64,000 nt of DNA from Palsa-147 sp036513895 (GCA_036513895.1 DATBYF010000112.1:1-64000); one strand, 5' to 3'; numbered from the stretch's first letter, positions 27,803-37,038 are shown. Numbers and translations: made by a program. The notes: a model not told the origin generated them from the letters alone.

Positions 27803-27941
27803 GAACAGAGTTCCAAGCTTTCGGTCAATCCCGCTTTGATGTCGGACCTTCGCTACAGCAAAACTCACCGATGCTTTTCCGGTAGGAAGTTGCACTGAGC
27901 TTGAAACTCCGGAAGACACCGTGTCATGCGGTGGATAAAAG

Positions 27942-28160
27942 CTACTATTCAGACGTGGAGAGAATTTGACCGTGCGGCTTCAGAGCATCGCCTTTCGGAC
28001 TTCCTACCTGCTGTGCCTTAACCGATCGTCCGAGTTTCAAGCGTCGCCGCGCTCTATTGACTGTCACTGTGCTCGATTGCGCGATTGCCACGTATAGCCG
28101 TTTTGGGGCGCCGGTCCTCACGGCCTCGTAATGTTTGTCGGAAAGCGGCGGCAGTGGCGC
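27942..28160. repeat. About 220-bp direct repeat, copy 1
   Basis: Begins at tactattcaga and ends at gcggcggcag plus a few bases. Copy 2 is at about 29598-29812. Similarity is very high in the central 130 bp and lower toward the left end. Confidence 0.85.
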
Positions 28161-28217
28161 CGCTGCCTTCAAATTATCCCGTTGGCTTTTCGGCATCAAG
28201 TGACCCGGTCGGCGCAA
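27945..28217 (-). pseudogene. Truncated copy of the small secreted protein at 29632-30105
   Basis: Its middle (PLPPLSDKHYEAVRTGAPKR and VAIAQSST..TVNRARRRLK) is nearly identical to the C-terminal half of the 157-residue protein 1.7 kb away. The first 18 residues are unrelated and the hydrophobic N-terminus is missing. It looks like a duplicated 3' half fused to new sequence. Differences include several silent changes, so some selection may have acted. Confidence 0.6.
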
Positions 28218-28296
28218 TCAGCTAACCGCTATAGAAGTATAGGGCGGCCCATAGGAATTGTGTAGCCGCCGTAGGTCTGAGAATGGCAGAACTTGG

Positions 28297-28956
28297 TTAC
28301 TCAAGCTGAATGACCTTGTTCCGGATAGCATATATTACGAGTTCACTGATAGAGTGGCAGTTTACACTGCGCATTATGTTCGCACGATGTGTCTCAACAG
28401 TCTTAACACTCAGATTCAAGGTTACAGCAATTTCCTTGCTTGATTTTCCCTCGGTCACCAACTGAATGATTTCTCTTTGTCGCGAGGTCAAGCGATCATT
28501 TGAATGTTCCGCCGGTTTTTTGACTGAGCCGCCAGACAAGCAAGATTCGAGCAGCATTTGTATGACTCGTGAGGTGAAGAACGTCTTGTTTTCTTGAAGA
28601 GCTTCGACGGCGGCAACAAGATCCCGTGCGCCGTCTGATTTCGTAATATAACCGCGCGCCCCGGCCTCGAGAACCTCCCACGCCAGTTCTTCCGAATCAT
28701 GGATGCTCAAGATCAGAATCTTTCCTTGAGGGAGGATCTTCCTCATGCGACGAGCGGCTTCAAGGCCGCTTAGCCTCGGCATGCTAATGTCCATAACCAC
28801 GATCTCGGGCTTCAGTTCGCGAGCTTTTTCGAGGGCCTGTTGTCCGTTACTTGCCTCGCCGACAACCTCCCATCCTGGTCGTGCCTCGATTACGGCCCGC
28901 ACACCATGACGCATTAGTTCGTGGTCGTCGACGATGAGAACACTGAGATTTGCCAA
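28297..28956 (-). CDS. NarL/FixJ-family response regulator
   Basis: 219 residues. The receiver domain has LIVDDHELMRHG with the acidic pair, the phospho-acceptor Asp in VVMDISMPRLSG and the conserved Lys in GYITKSDG. The C-terminal GerE helix-turn-helix has LTSRQREIIQLVTEGKSSKE and TVETHRANIM. No partner kinase is adjacent; the only kinase-like sequence nearby is the degenerate one at 37039-37618. It sits between two copies of a 220-bp repeat. LuxR-type regulators bind short inverted repeats such as those at 38402 and 41571, which makes them candidate targets. Confidence 0.92.
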   Translation of the reverse strand: MANLSVLIVDDHELMRHGVRAVIEARPGWEVVGEASNGQQALEKARELKPEIVVMDISMPRLSGLEAARRMRKILPQGKILILSIHDSEELAWEVLEAGARGYITKSDGARDLVAAVEALQENKTFFTSRVIQMLLESCLSGGSVKKPAEHSNDRLTSRQREIIQLVTEGKSSKEIAVTLNLSVKTVETHRANIMRSVNCHSISELVIYAIRNKVIQLE

Positions 28957-28989
28957 TCCATGTCCCTCGACAGCAGTGTTACGATCGAG

Positions 28990-29154
28990 CTAATCCAACT
29001 CAAAAAATATTGACCCATTCAGTGGGAACGCTGTTTCTGATATAGGGCTTTCGAGCAACTCGACAAATTGCTCGCGAGGCATCGGCCGACTGAGGTAATA
29101 TCCTCGCGCTCGCATCATTGGTGAGCCTTTGTTTCGAGCTTTTGTCTCGAGCAT
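28990..29154 (-). pseudogene. C-terminal relic of an EAL-domain protein
   Basis: A 54-codon frame whose segment RARGYYLSRPMPREQFVELL matches the end of EAL phosphodiesterase domains (canonical GQGYYFSRPM...). All catalytic motifs are missing. It precedes the response regulator gene on the same strand. A ctttggtaca sequence just upstream (29305-29315) also lies upstream of the intact RsbRD/GGDEF-EAL operon at 41.5 kb, suggesting a collapsed copy of such an operon. Confidence 0.7.
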
Positions 29155-29631
29155 TCCTTCCCAAAATGCATTGTGTCACTGCGAGCGATTCGGGATTGTC
29201 TCGCTCATTGGTTTTTCAAGACTACAAATGCCGCAAACATTAGGCCATTGAAACCGTGAATCCCTACCGAAAACACTATTTAAACAAACGCTAAAGAACT
29301 GTGCACTTTGGTACAAATTCTTATGAGTTATCGTATGGCCAAACCCATTCGGCCTGATTATTCAGACGATCCTTCCCTGCATATCGTGTCCGCGAACTTT
29401 CTTATTCAGAATTTGTTGCTACTCGCGTGAGAGTACCGGGTCGCCATGAAACATGGCGAGGTCCCGGTCGCGCCGTGCCGCCGAGTCAAAGCGATTCGAG
29501 TAGGCGTAGCTTGGTAAAGGTCACAAACGCGCCGAATTGCAATCAGTCACAAGAACTGAGATCAAAAGGGACACCGCTTCCTGTGGTTGATACAGATACT
29601 ATTCAGATGTGAGGAGAAAAACCGTGCGGCT
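29155..29631. other. Gap with no intact gene
   Basis: Holds the ctttggtaca..attcttat element shared with 41543-41565 and otherwise no supported coding sequence. Probably the remains of the EAL-encoding locus. Confidence 0.4.
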
Positions 29632-29812
29632 TCAGCGAATCGCCTTTCGACTTCCCACGCGCGGTGTCTTAACCGATCGCCGAAGTTTCAAGCGTCGCCG
29701 CGCTCGATTGACTGTCGCCGTGCTCGATTGCGCGATTGCCACGTATAGCCGTTTTGGGGCGCCGGTCCTCACGGCCTCGTAATGTTTGTCGGAAAGCGGC
29801 GGCAGCGGCGCC
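29598..29812. repeat. About 220-bp direct repeat, copy 2
   Basis: Matches 27942-28160 and covers the 3' half of the 157-residue gene. Confidence 0.85.
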
Positions 29813-30105
29813 ACGTGATCAGGAATGTAAATCCCCGAAAGAATCTGTGTGTTCGCATCGGGGAACAACGGCGTCGTATTCGGTGGCTTATCCATTCCGG
29901 CGTCGTCGGCGAGCCTGCCATCTTCCGCGGATGGAGTACTCGTCGTTCCTGGCCTAGGAACGATGGGTGCGAACGTACCGATGGGTCGAGCGGCAGGAAT
30001 GTCCTCGGCGTATCTGACCAGCTCTTGTCGCGTCGCTACCGCCACATCTGCCTTAGGCAGCAACACTTGCATTTGGAAGAACATCACAGCAGCCGCGAGA
30101 ACCAT
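29632..30105 (-). CDS. Small exported hypothetical protein
   Basis: 157 residues, no recognised family. A hydrophobic N-terminus (MVLAAAVMFFQMQVLLP) may be a signal or anchor. A Pro/Thr/Ser-rich linker follows, and the C-terminus is very basic (RARRRLKLRRSVK). The C-terminal half is duplicated at 27945-28217. An exported protein that binds an acidic polymer is possible but unproven. Confidence 0.5.
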   Translation of the reverse strand: MVLAAAVMFFQMQVLLPKADVAVATRQELVRYAEDIPAARPIGTFAPIVPRPGTTSTPSAEDGRLADDAGMDKPPNTTPLFPDANTQILSGIYIPDHVAPLPPLSDKHYEAVRTGAPKRLYVAIAQSSTATVNRARRRLKLRRSVKTPRVGSRKAIR

Positions 30106-30199
30106 AGCCCGTCACCTCACTTATCGAAAGCATACGAAAACCAAACGGCTTCGGTCACCACCAAGCATGCGAGTCGCATTCAGAATGCTTTGTTCCTTT

Positions 30200-30586
30200 T
30201 CAACCTAAAGCGGCTGCAATCGCGTCCAGTTTTTCTTTCACCTCCCGCATGTCATCCTTCATTCTGAGTCCCATCCGCGCAGTGGACGGTATTTTTACCA
30301 AGGGCAGCATTCCGGCGACCCTATCCCTGTCATAATTTATCAACTCCGCGCTCCAATCGAGCTGCGCCTTCACTATGTACTTCACCTTTTCGCGGTCGGA
30401 TGCGCACGAGATCGAATCGAACATCCGCAAAGCGAAATGAAGTGCGATCAGTCGCTCACCAACGCTCGCGGAAATGTTTTCGAGAAACACGGTTGTCTCA
30501 AACTCCCGTCCCGAAACATTTGTTTCTTCTGCCAAAAAATGATGTTGGTAGTTCTGACGTGTTTTCATTTCCATGTCTATTTCCAA
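30200..30586 (-). CDS. Hypothetical protein
   Basis: 128 residues, helical, no family recognised. Contains KVKYIVKAQLDWSAELINYD and ends in an amphipathic helix (MREVKEKLDAIAAAL). Standalone; start at 30586 is the longest frame, with MEMKTRQ as an internal alternative. Confidence 0.55.
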   Translation of the reverse strand: MEIDMEMKTRQNYQHHFLAEETNVSGREFETTVFLENISASVGERLIALHFALRMFDSISCASDREKVKYIVKAQLDWSAELINYDRDRVAGMLPLVKIPSTARMGLRMKDDMREVKEKLDAIAAALG

Positions 30587-30913
30587 TCTATCTTTTTCGT
30601 GCGAAGAAACATTGCGAGGAACGAGGCGAGGACTCTAGGGTCTTTTATCACTCATGTCAAGTACCGTTCGAAGTACTAAGCGTACTGAGAGATGTAGATA
30701 CTCGATCACTATCATCGTTAGGGTCCAGAGGAATGTCGATCCTGGACACCACCGTTCGAGTTCTGAGGTAGAATGCCGGAACCCAGTCGGCGGCGCCCAG
30801 CCTACCGATTGTTCGAGAAGGTAGATTCCATCGCAGCAAAGAACGCAATGAGCCACAGTGCGCCGGCGTCAATGTCAATAATGTTCCGCAAGCGCCCAAA
30901 GGAGATTTAGTCA
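30587..30913. other. Intergenic, likely promoter region of the PilZ gene
   Basis: 327 bp with no gene. It holds a cluster of GTAC-containing inverted repeats near 30660-30690 (AGTAC..GTACT) that could be an operator. Confidence 0.4.
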
Positions 30914-31906
30914 ATGCTCACGGAACGCCGACAAATCCCCAGAGCAAAGCCCTACGAACTAGTCTACGTGAACCTGGCTAACCAAACTCGCGGGATCGTG
31001 ATTGACGCGTCTGAGGACGGGATGCAATTCTGGGCCGACGCTCCCCTCGAGCACGAGCAGGGCATGCTCCCGTTGCGATTTACGTTCAAACCCCTCAGTG
31101 AAATCGATACGGTCGGCGAAATCGTATGGATGGACGAATCGAAGAGGACAGTTGGACTGCGGCTCAATAGCCTACCGGAAGCGGAGCGGGCGGACCTCCG
31201 TAAGTGGCTCGAGCAGAGCGCGCGCCTGCTGCCGCTGCGATTGGATGTTGGGGGCGAACAGACCACAGCAACTGAAGCGGAAGCACTGGGGGAGATTGGC
31301 GAGCCAGCGCCCTGGCGGCCGTCAGCGGGCGCGCGGTTTTCTCAACCGGACAGTCGACGCTACGGTGTTCGCAGAGCGCTATTCATGGTGATGCTGGGAC
31401 TCGTGTTCGTGCTCATATGTGGCGCCGTCCTCGTTTTCTTTGGGCGAACCGGTGGAGGCACGCAATCGCTTAGTCGTGATTTATACAATTGGGTCTCATT
31501 TGGCTCGAAGGCGGATGCGCGGAGCTCAGCTCAATCCACCGAAATCAGCCCGCTGCTGCGGCCTCCGTCGAAGACTCATCGAATCCAGCCAGAAAGTGAT
31601 ACAGCGTTGCCATTATCCGACGGCCCGGGCGCGGCCGAACTCTCAATTGCATTGCAGTACCTTCAGGCAGGGGGCGGGAAGGCCGAAACCCCGGTTGCCA
31701 TGAAGTGGCTATGGGGTGCAGTGAAAAAGGGGAATACGACGGCTGCGATTCTTCTTGCCGATCTCTATGTCTCGGGACATGACGTGCCGCACAACTGCGA
31801 TCAAGCCCGGGTGCTGCTGATTGAAGCGTCGAAGCGCGGAAGCGCGGAAGCAACGCAACAGCTTGAAGACATGGAAGCAGATGGCTGCGAGGCTTCCTCG
31901 AAATAA
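30914..31906 (+). CDS. PilZ-domain membrane protein with Sel1-like repeats
   Basis: 330 residues. The PilZ domain (about 1-100) has the c-di-GMP-binding RRQIPR (RxxxR) and IDASEDGMQF (DxSxxG), so ligand binding is predicted. A transmembrane helix (ALFMVMLGLVFVLICGAVLV) follows near residue 160, then a linker and two Sel1-like repeats (PVAMKWLWGAVKKGNTTAAI and CDQARVLLIEASKRGSAEAT) for protein contacts. The arrangement suggests that c-di-GMP binding inside the cell is passed to a periplasmic scaffold. Strong AAGGAGAT ribosome-binding site. A broken copy is at 41680-43155. Confidence 0.9.
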   Translation: MLTERRQIPRAKPYELVYVNLANQTRGIVIDASEDGMQFWADAPLEHEQGMLPLRFTFKPLSEIDTVGEIVWMDESKRTVGLRLNSLPEAERADLRKWLEQSARLLPLRLDVGGEQTTATEAEALGEIGEPAPWRPSAGARFSQPDSRRYGVRRALFMVMLGLVFVLICGAVLVFFGRTGGGTQSLSRDLYNWVSFGSKADARSSAQSTEISPLLRPPSKTHRIQPESDTALPLSDGPGAAELSIALQYLQAGGGKAETPVAMKWLWGAVKKGNTTAAILLADLYVSGHDVPHNCDQARVLLIEASKRGSAEATQQLEDMEADGCEASSK

Positions 31907-32047
31907 AAATTCGATAATTAGCTGTTGCGGGCGATTTGCTCTCAGCCTCGTCCGACGACAAAAGGGGCCTTGCAATCCGCCTGAGAGGCCCGATCAAATG
32001 GAGAAGTTTAAGGCGATCAGGCCGCAAGTTGCGACAGATGCTTAATA

Positions 32048-33583
32048 TCAGTTAATCGTATAAACGATTACCGAGGCATAACTTGGGTTGCTTCCCCCTA
32101 AGAATGCTCGCGCTTGTACCGTAGCGCTGCTTGAGAGTGCAAACGGCCCAGAGTAAATGGGAGAGCTGTCAGTTACTGCAGCGCCATTCGTCGTATAACG
32201 GATGGTGGCACCGGATATAGTGGTGCCGATAGTTACCGTGACTGGGCCATCGACGGTTTTGTTATAGACAGGTCCGATTTCGGGCATGGGGAGATTATTT
32301 TTCTCGAAACTGACGAACGTCCCCACGCCATCAGGGATCGTAATCGATGTCACCAGAGTGCCACTCGGATTGTAATGAGCTGTCTTGGAGCTCAATGCAA
32401 CGGTCTGTGTGCTGCCTGTCCAATTAAGGTAAACCGTTCCGCCTTCATAATTACGTTGGTACAATCGGTAACCGGCGCCCAAGGAACTGGGGCTACCTGA
32501 TGTCATGGCTGCTATCGGCTTACCCAATGCCGCGGAATATGAAGACCAAAGATCTGGATTGGTGCTTTCTCCGCTAGTATTTCCTGGCGCAAAGAAGAAG
32601 TTCATCCCCTTAAGGAGAGAATATTCCGCGAAAGATGAAAGAAGATTGGCCTGACCGCTTGGGAGTATAGCCCTGAGAATGCCTACTTTATTTTGCGTAG
32701 CCAACCACGGAAACAACTGAAAGCTCTGGTCATAAAACTCATTTCTTACCGTAGCGGTCGGATTCGTAAACCATATATAGAGATTCTCAAATACGACGCC
32801 AGGAGCACCGTTAAAAACCGTGGAATACAAGGCGGGTTGAGAGATGGAACCTAAGTTTGTTGCCGTATAAACTGGAGCAGTCGCTGTCTCGTTATACGCT
32901 GCGACCTGGTTGTAGAACGACCCTATGCCTTCAAGGAAGGCTGTGTCGCTCTGTGGAAACGGTTCATCCCACTTTACGCCGGGTACGTAAACCCCATCGT
33001 CGTTTAATACGCCATAGACCGCATACTCGAAGATGCCTTCGTCTAGTTCGAGCCATGTTGATCCTGTTAAGACCTTGTGAGCATAATCTGCAATCCAAAG
33101 ATTCACGAACCGAGGGTCACTGACGTTTACCGCTTGCTGCCAGTTTTCCGAAGATGCCGTAGGAACTCCAGCAGAATTTAGACCAAGTGACGGCCCGTAA
33201 TAAACAGGACGCGAGGTCCCGTCATAAGTTGCGGTGACGAAGATTGGAGCTTTTCCCGCGGCAACCTGTGCGACTTGGTACGATTTTAGGTCGGAGTAAA
33301 AGGTGGCTAGAGGCTGGCCGTATAGAGTTCCTGGTGCAACCTGAAACGCTTGCCCATATACAGCGACTATGGACCGCGGAGCCAACGTGCCGCTTGGAGA
33401 GCCAACGAATCCACCGTAATCAGAATAAGAAAACTCGCCATCTGGACTTTGAAAGATAGAGCCTACTTCTGTATCTGCAACCGTTCTGGTTTGTGTGGTC
33501 TGCGCCTGTACCGGAAACAATGACGGAGCCATACACACAATCAGAGCCAGCGTGCCCGCGATAATCAGAGTCCTTGGTTTCAT
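32048..33583 (-). CDS. Secreted glycoside-hydrolase-like protein with chitobiase-C-like domain
   Basis: 511 residues, paralogue of the protein at 22572-24380. Signal peptide TLIIAGTLALIVCMAPSLFP. Shared blocks include GSIFQSPDGEFSYSDYGGFV, APIFVTATYDGTSRPVYY, TWLELDEGIFEYAVYGVLND and NKVGILRAILPSGQANLL. It ends after the chitobiase-C-like module (ATIRYTTNGAAVTDSSPIYS) and lacks the Calx-beta extension of its paralogue. The two lie on opposite strands about 8 kb apart. Confidence 0.85.
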   Translation of the reverse strand: MKPRTLIIAGTLALIVCMAPSLFPVQAQTTQTRTVADTEVGSIFQSPDGEFSYSDYGGFVGSPSGTLAPRSIVAVYGQAFQVAPGTLYGQPLATFYSDLKSYQVAQVAAGKAPIFVTATYDGTSRPVYYGPSLGLNSAGVPTASSENWQQAVNVSDPRFVNLWIADYAHKVLTGSTWLELDEGIFEYAVYGVLNDDGVYVPGVKWDEPFPQSDTAFLEGIGSFYNQVAAYNETATAPVYTATNLGSISQPALYSTVFNGAPGVVFENLYIWFTNPTATVRNEFYDQSFQLFPWLATQNKVGILRAILPSGQANLLSSFAEYSLLKGMNFFFAPGNTSGESTNPDLWSSYSAALGKPIAAMTSGSPSSLGAGYRLYQRNYEGGTVYLNWTGSTQTVALSSKTAHYNPSGTLVTSITIPDGVGTFVSFEKNNLPMPEIGPVYNKTVDGPVTVTIGTTISGATIRYTTNGAAVTDSSPIYSGPFALSSSATVQARAFLGGSNPSYASVIVYTIN

Positions 33584-34159
33584 GGTCCAGCCTTTACCCC
33601 TGTTGAGTTAGTGTTGCCAGCAGACCGCTTGCTTTCCAGCAGAACGCGCCGGGTTAGTTATTGCACCTACAGAGAGGCTATCCGCGCGTCGCCAACAGCG
33701 CCACTGTTCTACGGGACGGAATCGGTACAGGCTCTGGAAACTTGTTGTTATGACAGGGCTGGGAAGCAAATTTTCGGTTTCCCTGAGGACCTCATTTGCG
33801 TTCAAAGAAAGAATGGTACAAGTCTCCTGACCGAAACAGATTTAAAAGAAAAGACGTCGGATATTAAGCGCATACGCCGCCGCTGCCAGTGCCGCGCCAG
33901 AACGACAAAGACAAATCCGACGATGACTTCAATTTGGGGCTGGGAGGTGCATTTATCATGCAGAACGGCCGAATTGTCTACAAGAATATGATCGTGAGGC
34001 AGGAGATCTGTCGCACTCGGGCATGGGTTGAGGCAAGCGCAATTTTAGTGTCGCCCGCCGAGCGGTGGTCAATAGTTCTGCAATAGTATTCATTTTAAAA
34101 GAGGTTTAACCGCGGCAGTGCGCCATTTCAACAATTATTCAAACGAGGGAAGTTAATTC
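33584..34159. other. Intergenic, contains a relic of a distant gene
   Basis: 576 bp without a supported gene. It holds the 47-nt copy of transmembrane-coding DNA from the hypothetical at 10367-11263. The surrounding frames are closed. Confidence 0.45.
33881..33927. repeat. 47-nt segment matching 11184-11230
   Basis: Matches 45 of 47 positions by eye, in the same orientation. In the other location it encodes a membrane helix on the minus strand. No continuation of that gene is found here. Confidence 0.85.
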
Positions 34160-34303
34160 ATGGGCCATACCGCTGAAATCCTCTTCGGTTTTGAAACCGA
34201 ACTGGTGGGGGTGGTTGAGAACCACCGCCTCCGCGTGAAATCCACCAGAAATTCTCACGCCAAAGAAACATTAGATTTTCGCAGACTCCTGTCCAACACA
34301 TAG
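34160..34303 (+). CDS. Small ORF of 47 codons with two internal hairpins
   Basis: ATG at 34160, TAG at 34301. GAGGGAAG lies 8-15 nt upstream of the ATG. The predicted peptide starts MGHTAEILFGFETELVGVVE and ends in a basic tail; no family recognised. The DNA contains TTCGGTTT..AAACCGAA (34184-34201) and GGTGGTT..AACCACC (34210-34226), so the signal may instead be structured RNA. Confidence 0.35.
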   Translation: MGHTAEILFGFETELVGVVENHRLRVKSTRNSHAKETLDFRRLLSNT

Positions 34304-34500
34304 TAACTTAAGGCTTAACCTCACAATATTCGTGCAAAGAAGTTTTGGCCCTGCGCCTGCACCAACAGTTACTGGACTAAACCAGAATCCCCAGCCCAAC
34401 GCGTTCACGGTTATCACATACCGGTTTCTCGTTCCCGCCATCCATCGATTTATGGCGGCTTTATAGTCCGTGCACCGCACGAAGCGGTGGGGATAGAGAC

Positions 34501-36672
34501 ATGTCAGATCTGCAAGGGTACTTCGGGGCCGTGGCTCCTGCCCGTGATCGCCGCCTTCAGGAGCGCACCACTCCCGCTTCTCTCGCGTACGTCATGTTAG
34601 GCGATTCCAACGGCGGCATCGTCCTCAATATAAGTGAGATGGGCATGGCCGTTGCTGTCGCCGATCTCCTTGTGGGAGGGGACTACCTCCCACGCATTCG
34701 TTTTCAGTTGCCCAGCTCCAGTCAAAGCATCGAAATCTCCGGGCAGATTGTGTGGCTAGCGGCGTCGAAACAAGGCGCTGGCATCCGATTTGTTGATCTC
34801 ACGGCCGACGCCCGCAATCAAATCTCAAATTGGATCGCGTCCGAAAAGCGCCAATTTGAACAAGTACCGAAGCTCCTTCGTCGCGACAACCAGCCTTTGG
34901 AAACCGGTTCTCGCAAGTCCAAAACGATTTTTAGCAACCCATCGGTTTGCGATGAGGAAACAGCAACGCGTTACGCGGAAATGTTTCCGTCTGAAAGTAC
35001 TTATGCAAAACGTACCTCCACGATTGGCGAAATCAAACCACAGAAGGATCCGCTCCCAATTCCCACGGGCACTCACACCGACGCCGGTATTTCAATGTTT
35101 GCCCGTGCTGCGGAAATCTCGATGGGCGATGTTCCGCAGAGCCTAGCGGCCAGTTTTCCATCCGAACATGCAAAGAACTTCGCGCCCGAACCAATCAAGA
35201 CCTCTATTCCCGAGCTAAGTCACGGACTGGCCCCCGAGTCGGTTGAGAGTCAAGTCCCGCCGACCCTCGAAAACTCCCCAACAGAGCCGATTGGAAATTT
35301 TTCCCCGGATCAAGTCCAAACCTTCTCGCCAGAGATGATCTCACACATCGCGCCCCAAGCATCTGAGAGCGTGGCGCCTCTATCTCTCGTCGAAGATCTC
35401 CAGGAAAAAGTGCATCACGATACTCCAGTCGCGGGTTTCGGACCGCAAGTTCGAACAGACAGGGTCGAGTCGTCAGGGGATCGTGTCGAGGACTCGCCCT
35501 CACACTTTCATATTCTTGAAATATCCGGATTTCAGGTCGCCGTATTCGTGGTTTTGTTCGCGGTGATCGGCTTCACTGTTGGGCTCACAGTGGAACGCGG
35601 CCCGCTCAGAAAACGCCTTCGAGACACTCAGAAATCAATTCTGGCTGTTGATGCCACGTCACCGACACTGCCTGATCGTCCAGGCGAAACAACTTCGCCA
35701 ACTTCTACTCCACCGGCCGCGAATACCTTCAATACGCCTGAAGTAACTCCGCCAGCGTCGGAGGCGAAAAAATCGCGCTTAGAAAGCCGATCCGCTCAAT
35801 CCCTTAAGGCACCACACGCAGATTCAGCTACCCGCTTGAGACCGACCGGACCATCTCCAGCAGTGACGAACCGATCAAACATTGATTCCGATGACTCTTC
35901 GGGTGCTAATAAACTCGATGACCCTATGCCTTCTGAAGAAAATTCCAAGGAAAGTACCCCGAACTCTGAATCCCTTGAGAAAGTACCCTCTGCAGATTCA
36001 AATTCATATCCGATAATAGAATCTAGACCATCTGCCAGCCCCGAAAGCAGTGCTGGGCATGATGGCTCGACCGGCCCAATCGAAGGAAACGCGCCGCCAC
36101 CCGCGAATCCAGAGCCCGCACGTTCGCCCAAGGCTGTTGGCCCGATAAGTGCCGTCCCGAGAAATCCCGCCCCACGCAGCGTAACACCTCCGAGGAGCGC
36201 AGCGCCGTACCAGCCCCCGCGTCCCGGGATCCTTGTCACTGCGCCATCCGAAGGCGGCAAGCCTATCAGGGTAATTTTTCCGGAAAAACTGATCGCCGTC
36301 TCCTCTTCGTTCGCGATTACCTCGCGATTTTCCGTTCTTGTTTTTCCTCAGCCCGGACCTGCAGTGGCTCATCAACCCGCTCGAATGCAAGTTGGGGAGC
36401 TTGTTTCGTATGTTGAGCCTCGCCTTCCAAGGTCGGGGTATCGTTATGGATCCACAGAAACCGTAAAGGTCCGCGTCACCATCGGACAGCTCGGCCAAGT
36501 CATGGGCATCAGGCCCGTGAGTGGCCCGATCTCTCTCCTTCCTGCTGCGATGAGCGCCATTCGCGTGTGGCGCTACAAGCCTACTCTCTTGAACGAAAGG
36601 CCCGTCCAAGCTCAACAGGATGTCACGATTGAACTCCGGCCACCCCTACATGGCAACAAGGCACCTGGCTAG
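34501..36672 (+). CDS. PilZ-TonB fusion protein
   Basis: 723 residues. An N-terminal PilZ domain has a RxxxR motif (RRLQER) and LNISEMGMAV (NxSxxG), then IEISGQIVWLAA. A long acidic, Ser/Pro-rich stretch (about 130-335) is followed by a transmembrane helix (FQVAVFVVLFAVIGFTVGLT). A Pro/Ser-rich spacer (about 370-600) and a C-terminal TonB-like domain (VKVRVTIGQLGQVMGIRPVS, then AIRVWRYKPTLLNERPVQAQ) complete it. TonB normally has a short N-terminal anchor; here the cytoplasmic side carries a c-di-GMP sensor. The design suggests c-di-GMP-controlled contact with outer-membrane transporters or a periplasmic scaffold. No ExbB/ExbD genes are nearby. Terminator at 36838. Confidence 0.9.
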   Translation: MSDLQGYFGAVAPARDRRLQERTTPASLAYVMLGDSNGGIVLNISEMGMAVAVADLLVGGDYLPRIRFQLPSSSQSIEISGQIVWLAASKQGAGIRFVDLTADARNQISNWIASEKRQFEQVPKLLRRDNQPLETGSRKSKTIFSNPSVCDEETATRYAEMFPSESTYAKRTSTIGEIKPQKDPLPIPTGTHTDAGISMFARAAEISMGDVPQSLAASFPSEHAKNFAPEPIKTSIPELSHGLAPESVESQVPPTLENSPTEPIGNFSPDQVQTFSPEMISHIAPQASESVAPLSLVEDLQEKVHHDTPVAGFGPQVRTDRVESSGDRVEDSPSHFHILEISGFQVAVFVVLFAVIGFTVGLTVERGPLRKRLRDTQKSILAVDATSPTLPDRPGETTSPTSTPPAANTFNTPEVTPPASEAKKSRLESRSAQSLKAPHADSATRLRPTGPSPAVTNRSNIDSDDSSGANKLDDPMPSEENSKESTPNSESLEKVPSADSNSYPIIESRPSASPESSAGHDGSTGPIEGNAPPPANPEPARSPKAVGPISAVPRNPAPRSVTPPRSAAPYQPPRPGILVTAPSEGGKPIRVIFPEKLIAVSSSFAITSRFSVLVFPQPGPAVAHQPARMQVGELVSYVEPRLPRSGYRYGSTETVKVRVTIGQLGQVMGIRPVSGPISLLPAAMSAIRVWRYKPTLLNERPVQAQQDVTIELRPPLHGNKAPG

Positions 36673-37038
36673 ACGATCCTCCGAGGCCTATGAAAACGTG
36701 AGTCGAATCAATCCCGCTCAGCCCAGGTCAGCCAGTTGCACGTTAAGAACATGTGTTAAATTGAACAGGCGCCAGAAGCTTTACGGATTATTAAAAAACA
36801 AATGACACGGGACGCTTCACATACGTCCCACCCCAGGGGGCCGGATACTTCGCCTAAATATTCGGCCCTTTATTCCTGACAACATCCGATCCGTTCGACT
36901 TCCGCTTTACTTTTTGGGTGGCTCCTTTGGAAGTGTTTCCTTTGGGACAGAGCCGAACTCCCTCCACATAGAATTCCCGCGATCCGTAACGAACACACTG
37001 GGTTTACCCTGATAAATGAAAATTAGGAGGGCCGCGTC
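36673..37038. other. Intergenic with terminator
   Basis: Contains the terminator at 36838-36874, then the leader of the kinase relic with a strong AGGAGG ribosome-binding site at about 37026. Confidence 0.5.
36838..36874 (+). terminator. Intrinsic terminator of the PilZ-TonB gene
   Basis: GGGCCGGATA pairs with TATTCGGCCC (10 bp with one G-T wobble) across an 11-nt loop, followed by TTTATT. Confidence 0.75.
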
